DNA of 64,000 nt from CANLBN01 sp034111645. Its GTDB lineage: Bacteria; Pseudomonadota; Gammaproteobacteria; Pseudomonadales; Cellvibrionaceae. The stretch is taken from contig JAWUWW010000050.1 of NCBI GenBank assembly GCA_034111645.1, positions 62,001 to 126,000 on the forward strand, written 5' to 3'. Of the stretch, positions 1 to 9,703 are shown in pieces. Position 1 is the stretch's first letter. Each line of letters begins with the position of its first letter. The notes beneath the pieces were generated by a model. It did not search any database. It was not told the DNA's origin and saw only the letters and a program-made list of their open reading frames with translations. Made by a program: the position numbers and the translations under genes.

Positions 1-1070
1 TTGATGGGTTGAGTAAGCACTTGATTATCGATAACTTTCAAAAAACGTTCAGGAGATAACGACATAATGGCTTGATTACCTAGCTGCAAATAGGCTGAAA
101 AGGGCGATGCCATAGCCTCGCGAAGTTGCTGGTAAGCAATATAAGGGTCGCCTTTATACTTCGCCTGAAAGCGTTGGGCGAAATTTACTTGATAAGTATC
201 GCCTGCCAAAATATATTCGTTGATAGTCGATAAGCTTTTAACGTATTGCTGTTTTGATATTGTTGCAGCTAAGGGCTCAATTTCTATTTGTGAAGTATTG
301 GTTGTTGTCACCGCATAATTAGCTAGCGCGTGAAGTTTACCCTTAATAATTTCTAGTGTGAGCGGGTTACACTCGGGTAAGCTAGTGATATAGGCTTGCT
401 GTCGCTCATGGTCTTGAATAATAGCCCAGTGATAAATACCTACTTGCATAGCATCAAAATTAGAGCTTAGTTCCACCTCATCAGGATCTATAGTATTGTC
501 AGCTGAATTTAAGGTGGGCTGTTCTTTGGTGTCATCGCTAGTCCGCTTAAGGCATTCATGAAGATCGTAGGCAAAATAACCAATGGCACCACCACTAAAA
601 GGAATATCTTCGTCTTCTTTAAAATGAGCACTATCGCCAACAGCAGTATCTTCATTATTTTCTGTAACTGCGCTTTTCTCAAGAGCATCTTTATCGTTGA
701 GGTTTTGATTGCCAGTCTTTTGATCAAGAACATTATCTTCAAGAGCAATATCTTCAATAATAGAGTCATTATTAGAGGTAACTCGAGTTTTTGTAAGTTT
801 TGCTAATTCAGCCTGTATTAGGCCCATTGGATTATCACTATAACGGCCTCTCGGAAGGTATTTATAGCTTGGCGATTGGCAGTCATAAACAGTGGTTTGA
901 TTGTTGGCAGTGACTAAGCGAACCGCGGGGAGTGCACTTATGATATCAAAACGACCATACTCTGACAGAGGCTTTCCGCTATCTAACCAACAGGCAAAGG
1001 GTAAGTCGCGAAGTAGACTAAATAATGCTTCACAATTTTCTTGATAGGGAATCTTCGTTACTTTTATCAT
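1..1070 (-). CDS. pabB: Aminodeoxychorismate synthase component I (PabB), C-terminus beyond window
   Basis: The reading frame runs leftward from an ATG at 1068-1070 and stays open to base 1, so the C-terminal part lies outside the window. PabB converts chorismate to aminodeoxychorismate with glutamine-derived ammonia, in p-aminobenzoate and folate synthesis in the cytoplasm. The visible part has an N-terminal anthranilate-synthase-type domain, a GGAIGYFAYDL segment near residues 160-170, and the start of the chorismate-binding domain (YILAGDTYQVNFAQRF, then SPFSAYLQLG and SLSPERFL). Residues about 97-156 form an acidic, Asp/Glu/Asn-rich stretch before GGAIGYF that looks longer than the usual linker. 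TrpE is the alternative, but the ERFL and GDTYQVNFAQRF forms fit PabB better. The 5' end is 44 bases from the divergent Rieske gene. Confidence 0.85.
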   Translation of the reverse strand, partial: MIKVTKIPYQENCEALFSLLRDLPFACWLDSGKPLSEYGRFDIISALPAVRLVTANNQTTVYDCQSPSYKYLPRGRYSDNPMGLIQAELAKLTKTRVTSNNDSIIEDIALEDNVLDQKTGNQNLNDKDALEKSAVTENNEDTAVGDSAHFKEDEDIPFSGGAIGYFAYDLHECLKRTSDDTKEQPTLNSADNTIDPDEVELSSNFDAMQVGIYHWAIIQDHERQQAYITSLPECNPLTLEIIKGKLHALANYAVTTTNTSQIEIEPLAATISKQQYVKSLSTINEYILAGDTYQVNFAQRFQAKYKGDPYIAYQQLREAMASPFSAYLQLGNQAIMSLSPERFLKVIDNQVLTQPI

Positions 1071-1114
1071 GATAATATTTGAGTATTCACTAAGTTATTT
1101 ATAAGGATTTGATT

Positions 1115-1416
1115 TTGGCATTTTATGCGCTTGAGCGCCTCATTAATTTGCATGATGGTTATTGTCGCAGTTATCAAATTACTGGGGACCATTATTATTG
1201 ATCCAGCAAGACGGTCAGCGCTATTTAATACTTAATCAATGCCCGCATCAACAACTGCCGCTAACGAAAGCTAGCATTAGTGATGGTTTTATCCGTTGCC
1301 CTAATCATGGTATGCGTTTTAACCTAGCTTCAGGCGCTACAACTGATGGTTGCTCTAACCGCCTACAGTTTTTTAAGTTAGCCTATGATGGCGCAACTAT
1401 AGGCGTTGATTTATAA
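1115..1416 (+). pseudogene. Small Rieske [2Fe-2S] protein with an apparent frameshift
   Basis: The second half of the reading frame carries both Rieske cluster motifs, C-P-H (C43, H45) and C-P-N-H (C62, H65). This marks a small ferredoxin-like or NirD-like [2Fe-2S] protein. Only a weak TTG (1162) opens this frame. A better start, TTG 1115 behind AAGGA at 1103-1107, lies in another frame that ends at TGA 1199. Joining the two frames at the ATTATTATT run (1191-1199) gives a continuous protein of about 100 residues reading through ITGDHYY into LIQQDGQRYL, which looks natural for the fold. The shift corresponds to one missing base. It may be a true mutation, a sequence error or, less likely, programmed slippage. 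If intact, the protein would carry electrons or serve as a small oxygenase-type ferredoxin; the partner is unknown. Confidence 0.6.
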
Positions 1417-1441
1417 GTCTTTTATATTTATAGTTAAAAGT

Positions 1442-1475
1442 GCAATTATAATTTATGATATAATTACGTTTTTTT
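1442..1475 (+). terminator. Possible terminator after the Rieske gene
   Basis: Arms at 1442-1450 and 1459-1467 pair over 8 of 9 bases around an 8-base loop and are followed by seven T (1469-1475). The stem is AT-only apart from its ends, so it is weak. It sits between the convergent Rieske and purB genes and overlaps the purB stop. Confidence 0.35.
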
Positions 1476-2858
1476 CAGCATGCTTTGATCATCTATTGCG
1501 TTAGCTTGAGTAATAGCATTGCCTATATAGTTACTTGGAGTCATGACTCTAATATCAGCTTTTGCAGTTTCTGGTATTGAAAGAGCCTCGACAAAATTAC
1601 TGAGTATTTCAGGCGTGATTTTTTGTCCACGCGTAAGTGCTTTGAGTTTTTCATAGGGTTCATCTACCCCATAGCGACGCATAATTGTTTGAATAGGCTC
1701 GGCAAGTACTTCCCAGCTATTATCTAGATCGGCGGCTAATTTTTCTTCATTTATTTCTAATTTACTCATCCCCTTTATCACAGAAGAATAAGCAATTGCG
1801 CAATAACCAAAACCAACGCCCATATTTCTTAGTACGGTCGAGTCGGTTAAATCGCGCTGCCAGCGAGAGATGGGTAGTTTGCTTGATAAGTGTTGAAAGA
1901 TCGCATTGGCTAAACCAAGGTTACCCTCTGAGTTTTCAAAGTCGATAGGGTTAACCTTGTGCGGCATAGTTGATGAACCTACTTCGCCAGCAATTGTTTT
2001 TTGCTTAAAGTAGCCCACAGAGATATAACCCCAAATATCACGATTAAAATCGATCATGATGGTATTGAATCGTGTAATAGCATCAAATAGTTCTGCGATG
2101 TAGTCGTGCGGTTCTATTTGCGTGGTGTATGGGTTCCAGCTTAGTCCTAGACTCTCTACAAATGTGCGTGCATTTGTTTGCCAGTCAATATTCGGATAGG
2201 CTGATAAATGCGCATTATAGTTGCCTACGGCACCATTAATTTTGCCAAGTAATTCGACACTGCAAATAGTGTCTAATTGACGATGAAGACGCGCAACAAC
2301 ATTGGCTATTTCTTTACCAACTGTTGTGGGTGAGGCCGTTTGACCATGAGTGCGCGATAGCATAGGTATGGCGGCATAGGCTTTGGCAAGCCCAGTCATG
2401 ATGTTGATGGTTTGTTGCAGTTGATCAAGCAATGTCTTTCGACCAGCTGATAGCATCAATGCATGTGAGAGATTATTTATATCTTCGCTAGTACACGCAA
2501 AGTGGATAAATTCTTTGATTGCGTTTAGTTCGGTGTCCGCTTCGAATTGTTTTTTTAAGAAATACTCAACTGCTTTGACATCGTGATTAGTCGTTGCTTC
2601 TATATTCTTTATTTCTGTCGCATGGCTTTCATTAAAATGTTCGAGTATTAATTCTAGCTTTTGATTTGCGGCTTCACTTAATCGAGGCACTTCGTCTATT
2701 TGTGGATGGTTAGCAAGGCATTGCAACCAACGGATCTCGACTTCAACACGATAGCGAATCAAGCCATATTCGCTAAATATAGATCGATAACTTGAGGTTT
2801 TGTTGCCGTAGCGACCATCAATTGGAGAAACTGCTGTTAAAGAGGATAGCTCGCTCAT
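1464..2858 (-). CDS. purB: Adenylosuccinate lyase
   Basis: PurB cleaves SAICAR to AICAR and adenylosuccinate to AMP, releasing fumarate in both cases, in purine synthesis. The protein is 464 residues, close to the usual 456 of the gammaproteobacterial type. The N-terminus LTAVSPIDGRYGNKT is typical, as are the TSEDINNLSHAL segment, the SRTHGQTASPTT region with the catalytic His, and the fumarase/aspartase-superfamily signature GEVGSSTMPHKVNP. The gene is divergent from the glutamate dehydrogenase gene across 139 bases. In many gammaproteobacteria purB follows mnmA-hflD; here those two lie at the other end of the window. Confidence 0.97.
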   Translation of the reverse strand: MSELSSLTAVSPIDGRYGNKTSSYRSIFSEYGLIRYRVEVEIRWLQCLANHPQIDEVPRLSEAANQKLELILEHFNESHATEIKNIEATTNHDVKAVEYFLKKQFEADTELNAIKEFIHFACTSEDINNLSHALMLSAGRKTLLDQLQQTINIMTGLAKAYAAIPMLSRTHGQTASPTTVGKEIANVVARLHRQLDTICSVELLGKINGAVGNYNAHLSAYPNIDWQTNARTFVESLGLSWNPYTTQIEPHDYIAELFDAITRFNTIMIDFNRDIWGYISVGYFKQKTIAGEVGSSTMPHKVNPIDFENSEGNLGLANAIFQHLSSKLPISRWQRDLTDSTVLRNMGVGFGYCAIAYSSVIKGMSKLEINEEKLAADLDNSWEVLAEPIQTIMRRYGVDEPYEKLKALTRGQKITPEILSNFVEALSIPETAKADIRVMTPSNYIGNAITQANAIDDQSMLKKT

Positions 2859-2961
2859 ATACCGTATGCCTTAATGTCAAAAAAAGTAAAAATAAAGCTC
2901 GGCATGATACCCGAAATGATTGGTTCTTGCGACGATAATGCACTAATATTGCCCGAATCCC

Positions 2962-2978
2962 CAGCATGGACTATGCTG
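2962..2978. promoter_or_regulatory. Inverted repeat upstream of glutamate dehydrogenase
   Basis: CAGCAT and ATGCTG flank a 5-base spacer, ending 19 bases before the ATG at 2998. It could be an operator or a small leader hairpin. No family is assigned. Confidence 0.3.
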
Positions 2979-2997
2979 AGAGAATAATAATTTTCAA

Positions 2998-5900
2998 ATG
3001 GAGATAATTACAGACATGAGCCTAATAACCACAAGTTCCTCGTCAGATTTTGTAGCGCAATTACATAAAACGATACAATCGAAGTTAGCGCGCTCAGAAG
3101 CCCCTTCGGTTCAGTTGTTTGCCAACGAATTTTTTAATCAATATCCCTTGTCTGATATCGAAAATAGAACACAAAGTGATGTCTTTGGTATGGTTAATGA
3201 AGCCTATAACTTTATTAAACAATTTAAAAGTCGCGCATCAATAAAGGTATTCAATCCAACGGTTGAAGAGAATCAATGGCAATGTTCGCGCTCGATTGTC
3301 ATGGTGCATTGTAAAAACACGCCATTTTTGATGGATTCTGTGCGTATGGCTCTGACAAACCATGGTCTTGAGGTTCGCGCTGTAAAAAGTACGCAATTGG
3401 CGATTAGTCGTGATAAAGCTGGAAACTTGGTCTCTATAAAACCTTTTGATCAAGCCATTGCGGTTGATCTTAAAGAGGCGCTATTATATTTTGAAGTTAA
3501 TCGGCAATCTGACGAGAAAGTATTTAAAACAATCACCACCTCTATTCGAGCGACTTTAGGTGATATTAAATTAGTCACTAGCGACTATGCAAAAACACTG
3601 AGAATGGTGCGCACTATTGGGGAGTCTTTAAGTGGCTTTCAAAAGGCACACCCGACAACAGCTATTCATGAAGCTGAACAATTTTTAAAGTGGTTGACGA
3701 CTAATAACTTTGCTTTTTTAGGATATGCCTACACACCCTTAACACTGGACGCATCTAAAACATACGTTGCCACAATCGATAAACAAAGCATCTGTGGTAT
3801 TTTAAAAAATGAAGATTTGATAGACAGCGTTATTAAACGCCAAGATTTAACCAAGGGTAGTCAAAAAAGACTCATCGCCTTTAGCAAATTACCAATTCGC
3901 TCTACCGTTCATCGTCACGCATATTCTGATCAAATTAAAATTAAAGATTACGATGAGAATGGTAATTTAGTAGGTAAACACCATATTATTGGTTTATATA
4001 CTTCCGCCGCTTACCGAGCGAGTGTCTTTGATATTCCAGTTATCCGCGCAAAAATCAAACGGCTTTATAAAAGTATTAACACAGAGCTTGCCAGCTATAA
4101 CGGCCGTGTTATAAGGCAGGTACTCGAGACTTATCCAAGAGATGAATTGTTTCAAAGTAACGGAACGCGTCTTACCGAGTCGATCTTACGTATTTCACAA
4201 ATTAACGAGCGTCTTAAAGTACGCCTATTTATGCGTGCAGATACGACCAATACATTTGTTACGGCAATGGTTTACATCCCCCGTGAGGTGTTTTCAACTC
4301 GTCTACGTGGAAAAATAGTCAATCTCTTGTCTGATGCCGTATTGGCTGAATCTCATGAGTTCAGTATGTATTATTCTGAGTCAGTGTTATGTCGCCTTTA
4401 CGTGACCTTTCTCATAGGCGACCAACAAAACACGCAATGGGATTCTGCAGAACTTGAACAAAAAATTAAAACACTTGCGCATACTTGGCAATCATCTTTA
4501 GACGAGACATTACAAGCACATTTTGGTGAAAAAAAAGGGGCTGAATACGCGAAAAGATTTAGCGGAAGTTTCCCCGCATCTTATCAAGATAGCTTTAAGG
4601 CTAATCAAGTACTGCAAGATATCCACATTATCGATACCCTTAATGATCAAAAAACACTGGCCTTAAATTTATGTCCTCTGAGTCATGCAGCGAGTCATCG
4701 CATTCATTTTAAAATGCTTAACTTAGGTTCACCTCTAGTTTTATCTGACGTCATTCCTGTTTTAGAAAAAATGAATCTAAAAGTTATTGGCGAGCATCCT
4801 TATAAGTTATGTGTTGATGGTCGAGATATTTGGTTGCACGATTTTGAATTAGATAGTGAATTGTTATTAGTTTGCACTGATTTCGGCAAATTTAAAGAGC
4901 GTTTTGAAGATGTTTTTAATCATGTTTGGGTCAATGATGCTGACAACGATAGATTTAATGGCCTTATACTATCGGCCAATATTGATTGGCGCGAGGTTGT
5001 CGTTCTAAGGGCTTATGCCTCGTATATGAAACAAACATTGTTTCCCTTTAGCCAAGACTCTATTACGCAAACGCTGTTAACGTATCCAGATATTACGCGA
5101 CAGCTAGTCGCTTTATTTCACGCACACTTTGATCCCCAATCTAAAAACCGCAATGCGCATAAATTAACAGATGAAATTCTTGCTCGTCTCGATGAGGTCA
5201 GCAATCTTAACGACGATAGAATATTGCGTCGATACTTAGATTTCATTAATGGCACGCTACGCACAAATTTTTATCAAGTAGAGAAGGGTAAACCAAAAGC
5301 CTATGTGAGTTTTAAATTTAATCCCCGAGAAATTGCTGATATTCCTGAGCCGCGTCCAAAATACGAAATATTTGTTTATTCACCACGCGTAGAAGGTGTT
5401 CATTTGCGCGGCGGTAAAGTGGCTAGAGGTGGTTTGCGGTGGTCTGATCGAAATGAAGATTTTCGTACAGAAGTATTAGGTCTAGTAAAAGCACAGCAGG
5501 TTAAGAATGCGGTTATTGTTCCCAATGGAGCAAAAGGTGGTTTTATCGCCAAACAAGCGAGTATGCAAAAAGGTCGCGATAGCTTTATAAAAGAAGGCAT
5601 CGCTTGTTATCAAACGTTTATTCGTGGCTTATTAGATATTACTGATAATCTTGTAAAAGGTAAGATTGTTCCGCCTAAAAATGTTGTTAGACTAGATGAT
5701 GACGATCCTTATCTTGTTGTTGCCGCCGATAAAGGTACGGCAACGTTTTCTGATATAGCCAATAAGATATCCTTTGAATATGGACATTGGCTAGGTGATG
5801 CTTTTGCTTCGGGTGGAAGCCAAGGTTACGATCATAAAGGTATGGGTATTACCGCACGTGGTGCTTGGGTATCGGTGCAGCGCCACTTTAAAGAGCAAAA

Positions 5901-7851
5901 TATTAACGTACAAGAACAAGATTTTAGCGTTATCGGTATTGGCGATATGGCTGGAGATGTGTTTGGTAATGGTATGTTGATGTCACCACATATTTGTCTC
6001 ACTGCGGCGTTTAATCATATACATATTTTTATTGATCCTACGCCCAACGCAGAAAAATCTTTTGTAGAGCGTCAGCGCCTTTTCAATGCTCCGGGCACTA
6101 GTTGGGAGGACTACGATAAAAAATTAATTTCGAAAGGCGGCGGTATTTTTTCTCGTAGCGCTAAGTCTATTGCCATTTCAAAAGAGATGAAAAAATGTTT
6201 CGATATTCATCAAGATAAATTAACTCCCGTGGATTTAATTCATGCGCTCTTAAAAGCGCCGGTAGATCTAATTTGGAATGGTGGTATTGGTACCTATGTT
6301 AAGTCGCGAGCCCAAACGCACGCCGATGTCGGCGATAAAGCCAACGATGGTTTGCGTGTAAATGGTGCCGAACTGCGTTGTAAGGTTTTTGGTGAGGGCG
6401 GTAATTTAGGTGCTAGCCAACTTGGTCGAATAGAGTTTGCGTTAAAGGGTGGTTTTTGTAACACCGACTTTATCGATAATTCTGCAGGTGTGGATTGCTC
6501 TGACCATGAAGTTAATATCAAGATTTTACTTAACGACTTAGTGGTGAAGGGTGAACTAACAGAGACGCAACGTAATAAGATACTCGTTTCAATGACAGAT
6601 ACCGTTGCAGAAATGGTGTTGACGAATAATTATTATCAAACTCAATCAATTAGTTTGGCACAAAAAGAAGGGCTTGCACGTAATAATGAATACCGCCGCC
6701 TAATTAATTCTTTAGAAAGCAGTGGCCGATTAAATCGCGAGTTAGAATATATTCCTACTGATGATGAGTTGGTAGAACGCGTCGCCAATGGTCAATCATT
6801 AACTCGTCCAGAACTAGCAGTATTAAATTGCTACGTGAAAGGCCAACTTAAAGAAGAGCTTGCAGTTGATGCAGTTGCTAATAACGAGTATCTATCCTCT
6901 TGGGTTGAAAAAGCATTTCCACAGCAACTACTTAAAAAGTATAAAGATAAAATCCATAGTCATATTCTGCGTAAAGAAATTATTGCTACCCAGTTGGCCA
7001 ATGATATGGTTGACAATATGGGCATTACTTTTTATCAACGCCTTATTGAGTCAACAGGTGAATCAGCGGCTAATATTGCGATTGCCTATGTCGCTGCGCG
7101 AGATGTATTTCGTTTCGATGAATTTCAAAACTCCGTTGAGGCGCTAGATTATAAAGTCCCTGCTGATGATCAGTTGTTATTATTAATTAGTATGATGCGA
7201 CGTGTTCGACGAGGTACACGATGGTTTTTGCGTAACCGTCGCGATTGTCTTAATCTTACCAACGATGTGCCTTTGTTTGCTAAGCATGTGGCTAGTGTAA
7301 TTAAAGAGACGCCAAATGTACTCAATCATAAAGAGAGGTTGGCCTGGAATGAGAAGTGCGATCGCTTTGAAAAGCTAGGACTTAAAAATGACTGGGTAAA
7401 TTTAATGGCAATGCCAGGTTATTTGTTTTCAGGATTGGGAGTTGCCGAAGCAGCGGTAGAAAAAGATAGTGATGTTGAAAGCGCTGTCGAAATGTATCAC
7501 TTATTAGGTGATAAGCTAGGGCTATATTGGTTTGCCATTGCAGTGACTAACGTTAAAGTTGAAAACCATTGGCAAGCAAAAGCAAGAGAGTCTTTTATTG
7601 ATGATATCGATAAGGCTCTACGAGTAATGAGTGTCAGCTTATTAAGCTTGGCAGGTAAAAAATATCAATTAGAAGAAGCCTTACAATTATGGATGCAAGA
7701 ATATTCCACTGTTGTTTCAAGATGGAGAACAATGGCGACTGAGCTAGAGTCAAATGTAGCTAATGATTTTGCTGTTTTCTCTGTGGCGATGGGCGAGCTA
7801 AATGATTTAGTGGAAGCTTGTGGTAATTGTAAAAAACTGAAATTATGTTAA
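2998..7851 (+). CDS. gdhB: NAD-specific glutamate dehydrogenase, large (180-kDa) class
   Basis: At 1617 residues this matches the large bacterial NAD-GDH family, which oxidatively deaminates glutamate to 2-oxoglutarate and ammonium in the cytoplasm. A long N-terminal regulatory part with ACT-like segments (about residues 1-700) precedes the catalytic core. In the core, GGLRWSDRNEDFRTEVLGLVKAQ and NAVIVPNGAKGGF hold the substrate-binding lysines. The NAD-binding part includes IGIGDMAGDVFGNGML, and NGGIGTYVK and VFGEGGNLGASQLGR follow. A helical C-terminal domain ends the protein. ATG 2998 has no clear ribosome site. ATG 3016 has GGAG at 3000-3003 but with 12 bases of spacing, so the true start may be six codons downstream. 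The gene is probably monocistronic or cotranscribed with the DUF2835 gene 64 bases later. Confidence 0.96.
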   Translation: MEIITDMSLITTSSSSDFVAQLHKTIQSKLARSEAPSVQLFANEFFNQYPLSDIENRTQSDVFGMVNEAYNFIKQFKSRASIKVFNPTVEENQWQCSRSIVMVHCKNTPFLMDSVRMALTNHGLEVRAVKSTQLAISRDKAGNLVSIKPFDQAIAVDLKEALLYFEVNRQSDEKVFKTITTSIRATLGDIKLVTSDYAKTLRMVRTIGESLSGFQKAHPTTAIHEAEQFLKWLTTNNFAFLGYAYTPLTLDASKTYVATIDKQSICGILKNEDLIDSVIKRQDLTKGSQKRLIAFSKLPIRSTVHRHAYSDQIKIKDYDENGNLVGKHHIIGLYTSAAYRASVFDIPVIRAKIKRLYKSINTELASYNGRVIRQVLETYPRDELFQSNGTRLTESILRISQINERLKVRLFMRADTTNTFVTAMVYIPREVFSTRLRGKIVNLLSDAVLAESHEFSMYYSESVLCRLYVTFLIGDQQNTQWDSAELEQKIKTLAHTWQSSLDETLQAHFGEKKGAEYAKRFSGSFPASYQDSFKANQVLQDIHIIDTLNDQKTLALNLCPLSHAASHRIHFKMLNLGSPLVLSDVIPVLEKMNLKVIGEHPYKLCVDGRDIWLHDFELDSELLLVCTDFGKFKERFEDVFNHVWVNDADNDRFNGLILSANIDWREVVVLRAYASYMKQTLFPFSQDSITQTLLTYPDITRQLVALFHAHFDPQSKNRNAHKLTDEILARLDEVSNLNDDRILRRYLDFINGTLRTNFYQVEKGKPKAYVSFKFNPREIADIPEPRPKYEIFVYSPRVEGVHLRGGKVARGGLRWSDRNEDFRTEVLGLVKAQQVKNAVIVPNGAKGGFIAKQASMQKGRDSFIKEGIACYQTFIRGLLDITDNLVKGKIVPPKNVVRLDDDDPYLVVAADKGTATFSDIANKISFEYGHWLGDAFASGGSQGYDHKGMGITARGAWVSVQRHFKEQNINVQEQDFSVIGIGDMAGDVFGNGMLMSPHICLTAAFNHIHIFIDPTPNAEKSFVERQRLFNAPGTSWEDYDKKLISKGGGIFSRSAKSIAISKEMKKCFDIHQDKLTPVDLIHALLKAPVDLIWNGGIGTYVKSRAQTHADVGDKANDGLRVNGAELRCKVFGEGGNLGASQLGRIEFALKGGFCNTDFIDNSAGVDCSDHEVNIKILLNDLVVKGELTETQRNKILVSMTDTVAEMVLTNNYYQTQSISLAQKEGLARNNEYRRLINSLESSGRLNRELEYIPTDDELVERVANGQSLTRPELAVLNCYVKGQLKEELAVDAVANNEYLSSWVEKAFPQQLLKKYKDKIHSHILRKEIIATQLANDMVDNMGITFYQRLIESTGESAANIAIAYVAARDVFRFDEFQNSVEALDYKVPADDQLLLLISMMRRVRRGTRWFLRNRRDCLNLTNDVPLFAKHVASVIKETPNVLNHKERLAWNEKCDRFEKLGLKNDWVNLMAMPGYLFSGLGVAEAAVEKDSDVESAVEMYHLLGDKLGLYWFAIAVTNVKVENHWQAKARESFIDDIDKALRVMSVSLLSLAGKKYQLEEALQLWMQEYSTVVSRWRTMATELESNVANDFAVFSVAMGELNDLVEACGNCKKLKLC

Positions 7852-7915
7852 GCCTAAGAGCAGCAGTTTAATGATTAATATCTTGGCTTGAAGTTACGTC
7901 TGAAATAAATCAGTT

Positions 7916-8137
7916 ATGTCTGAAATAATAGTTTCATTAAATATTGCACCAGACGAATATCTTAAATTATATCAAGGTACCGCCCGATCTGTTTTTACCA
8001 AAACACGAGAAGGGCGGAGTATTCGCTTTCCAGCAAATATATTACAGCCCTTTGTGAGCCACGAAGGTGTTGTCGGTTCTTTTAAAATAGAATTTGATGA
8101 GAATAATCGTTTTAAAAATATTACTCGCCTAAGCTAA
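7916..8137 (+). CDS. DUF2835 family protein
   Basis: This 73-residue protein matches the pattern I recall for DUF2835: SLNIAPDEYLKLYQG near the start, then SIRFPANILQPFVSHEGVVG, ending in a short beta segment and N-I-T-R-L. The family is small, cytoplasmic and of unknown function, and is common in marine gammaproteobacteria. It lies 64 bases after the glutamate dehydrogenase stop on the same strand and convergent to the PilU-like gene. There is no transmembrane segment or signal peptide. Confidence 0.85.
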   Translation: MSEIIVSLNIAPDEYLKLYQGTARSVFTKTREGRSIRFPANILQPFVSHEGVVGSFKIEFDENNRFKNITRLS

Positions 8138-8202
8138 GTTAGGGTAAAGCCATGACAAAAATCTATAGTCAGATTTAAGATTGAAATCGATTGATATCTG
8201 GA

Positions 8203-9141
8203 TTATCTCGCTTGCTTTTGAGCCGCTCTTTTGTTTTTTCGCTCTCTTGCCATATCAATACGATGTTGTTTTCCATCAATTTCCTCACGAGTAGCTTTAT
8301 CTTGAGAAAAGTCACTTTCATCATAAAGATTATCATCACCAGAGGTCAACATTAATGATAAATTGATGCGAGAGTCGGCAACTCTTAAAGCCTCTTCTCT
8401 GCTAATTGCATTTTTATTGACAAGGTCACACAAAACTTTATCAAAAGTTTGACTTTGATTATCCATTTCACCCATCACGGCTTTTATCTTTTCTGTCTCG
8501 CCTTTGATAATAAGCGTTGAGATAAAATGATTATTCATCATTACTTCAGAGACTAAAATACGATTGCCCGATTTAGAAAAAGCAAAGCGCTGGGCAATAA
8601 TTGCAACAAGGTACTGAGATAAATCATGTCTGACCCAGCGCTGCTCAGTTTCGGAGAAGAGATTCAAAAAACGGTCTATTGCTTGCGTTGTATTATTGGC
8701 ATGTAAAGTAGAAATACATAAGTGGCCTGTTTCCGCAAATCGAAGCGCATATTTAGCTGTTTCAATATCTCGAATTTCACCAATCATAATAGTGTCGGGT
8801 TTTTCCCTTAAAGCATACTTTAAAGCGTCTTCATAATTTTTGGTATCAGTGCCAATTTCGCGCTGGCTAATAATACACATCTTATGTGAGTGAGTGTATT
8901 CGATAGGATCTTCAACCGTTAAAATATGACCTTCAAGGTGCATGTTTCGATAATCAAGCATGCTCGCCACAGTTGTCGACTTACCAGAAGCAGCGGCACC
9001 AACGATTAAAATTAAGCCATGTTTCTCAGTTGCCATTTTTTTAATAACGTTAGGGGTTCCCAGGCTATCTAAATCTGGGATCATACTGCCAATAAAGCGA
9101 GCCACAATAGTTAACTCACCGAGCTGTATGGGACTGCGCAT
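8203..9141 (-). CDS. PilU/PilT-like pilus retraction ATPase lacking its N-terminal domain
   Basis: The 312 residues cover the ATPase domain of the PilT/PilU family, the motors that retract type IV pili. Visible motifs are Walker A GAAASGKST (residues about 48-56, a variant of GATGSGKST), an Asp box around HILTVEDPIEYTH, Walker B region DTIMIGEIRD, and a His box GHLCISTLHANN. The wording is closer to PilU. Normal proteins are about 340-385 residues. The PAS-like N-terminal domain is missing: the ORF begins at the last strand of that domain, and an in-frame TGA (9145-9147) lies two codons upstream. I found no continuation in the other frames. It may be a 5'-truncated remnant or a protein with an unusual start. 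The charged C-terminus is rich in Lys/Arg/Glu. Confidence 0.75.
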   Translation of the reverse strand: MRSPIQLGELTIVARFIGSMIPDLDSLGTPNVIKKMATEKHGLILIVGAAASGKSTTVASMLDYRNMHLEGHILTVEDPIEYTHSHKMCIISQREIGTDTKNYEDALKYALREKPDTIMIGEIRDIETAKYALRFAETGHLCISTLHANNTTQAIDRFLNLFSETEQRWVRHDLSQYLVAIIAQRFAFSKSGNRILVSEVMMNNHFISTLIIKGETEKIKAVMGEMDNQSQTFDKVLCDLVNKNAISREEALRVADSRINLSLMLTSGDDNLYDESDFSQDKATREEIDGKQHRIDMARERKNKRAAQKQAR

Positions 9142-9630
9142 AATTCACCATAGTTAAAAAGTCTTGCTTCTTACATGTTTATAAAAGGTGACCAATTTAT
9201 AAAAGAGAGTTAACAAAACATAGTTAAATGGTCAGCAATGTTTTAGTTGTACTTTTTGACAGCTTTCCTTAAATATCTTTTGCTATTTTGAAAACAGTCA
9301 AAATGTTGCATATTCATACTAACTAATAAATCTTGGTGATACAACATTCACAATAACTATTCCCTAATAATTATGCGTCAAATATTACAAGCTTATGTGC
9401 CAATAGATCTTTTAGTTGAGAGGAAAGAACCAAGAGGCTCTTAAATTGTCTTCAGAGCTTTTTAATGGTTTTTGGAAAGGTTGAAGAGCTAGCTGTTTAT
9501 AATGTGAATTAAGTGAGATGGGAAAGGTTTATTAAAGATGGACTTTATAAGAGGTTCGCTGCACTTTTGCAGCTAGTTATCTAGGTATTTCTTGTTTTTT
9601 TCTATGATTTTATGTGCGTTACATTTAAAG

Positions 9631-9642
9631 ATTGTTGACAAT
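9631..9642. promoter_or_regulatory. Probable GntR-family operator, copy 1
   Basis: ATTGTTGACAAT is the reverse complement of the copy at 9704-9715. The form, T-TGT-N-ACA-A-like half sites, is typical of FCD/FadR-type GntR regulators, one of which is encoded two genes downstream of this region. A TATACT hexamer directly follows (9644-9649) and could be a -10 element, in which case binding would block the promoter. No good -35 is placed correctly for it. Confidence 0.6.
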
Positions 9643-9703
9643 GTATACTAATGTCGGGTGTATTTTAGCAATTAAAGCGGTAAAATGTGATTTATTGCTA
9701 AGT

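Noticed and set aside
509..806. Short frames on both strands inside the start of the window.
   Set aside because: They fall within the acidic segment of pabB, whose own frame is continuous to the window edge.
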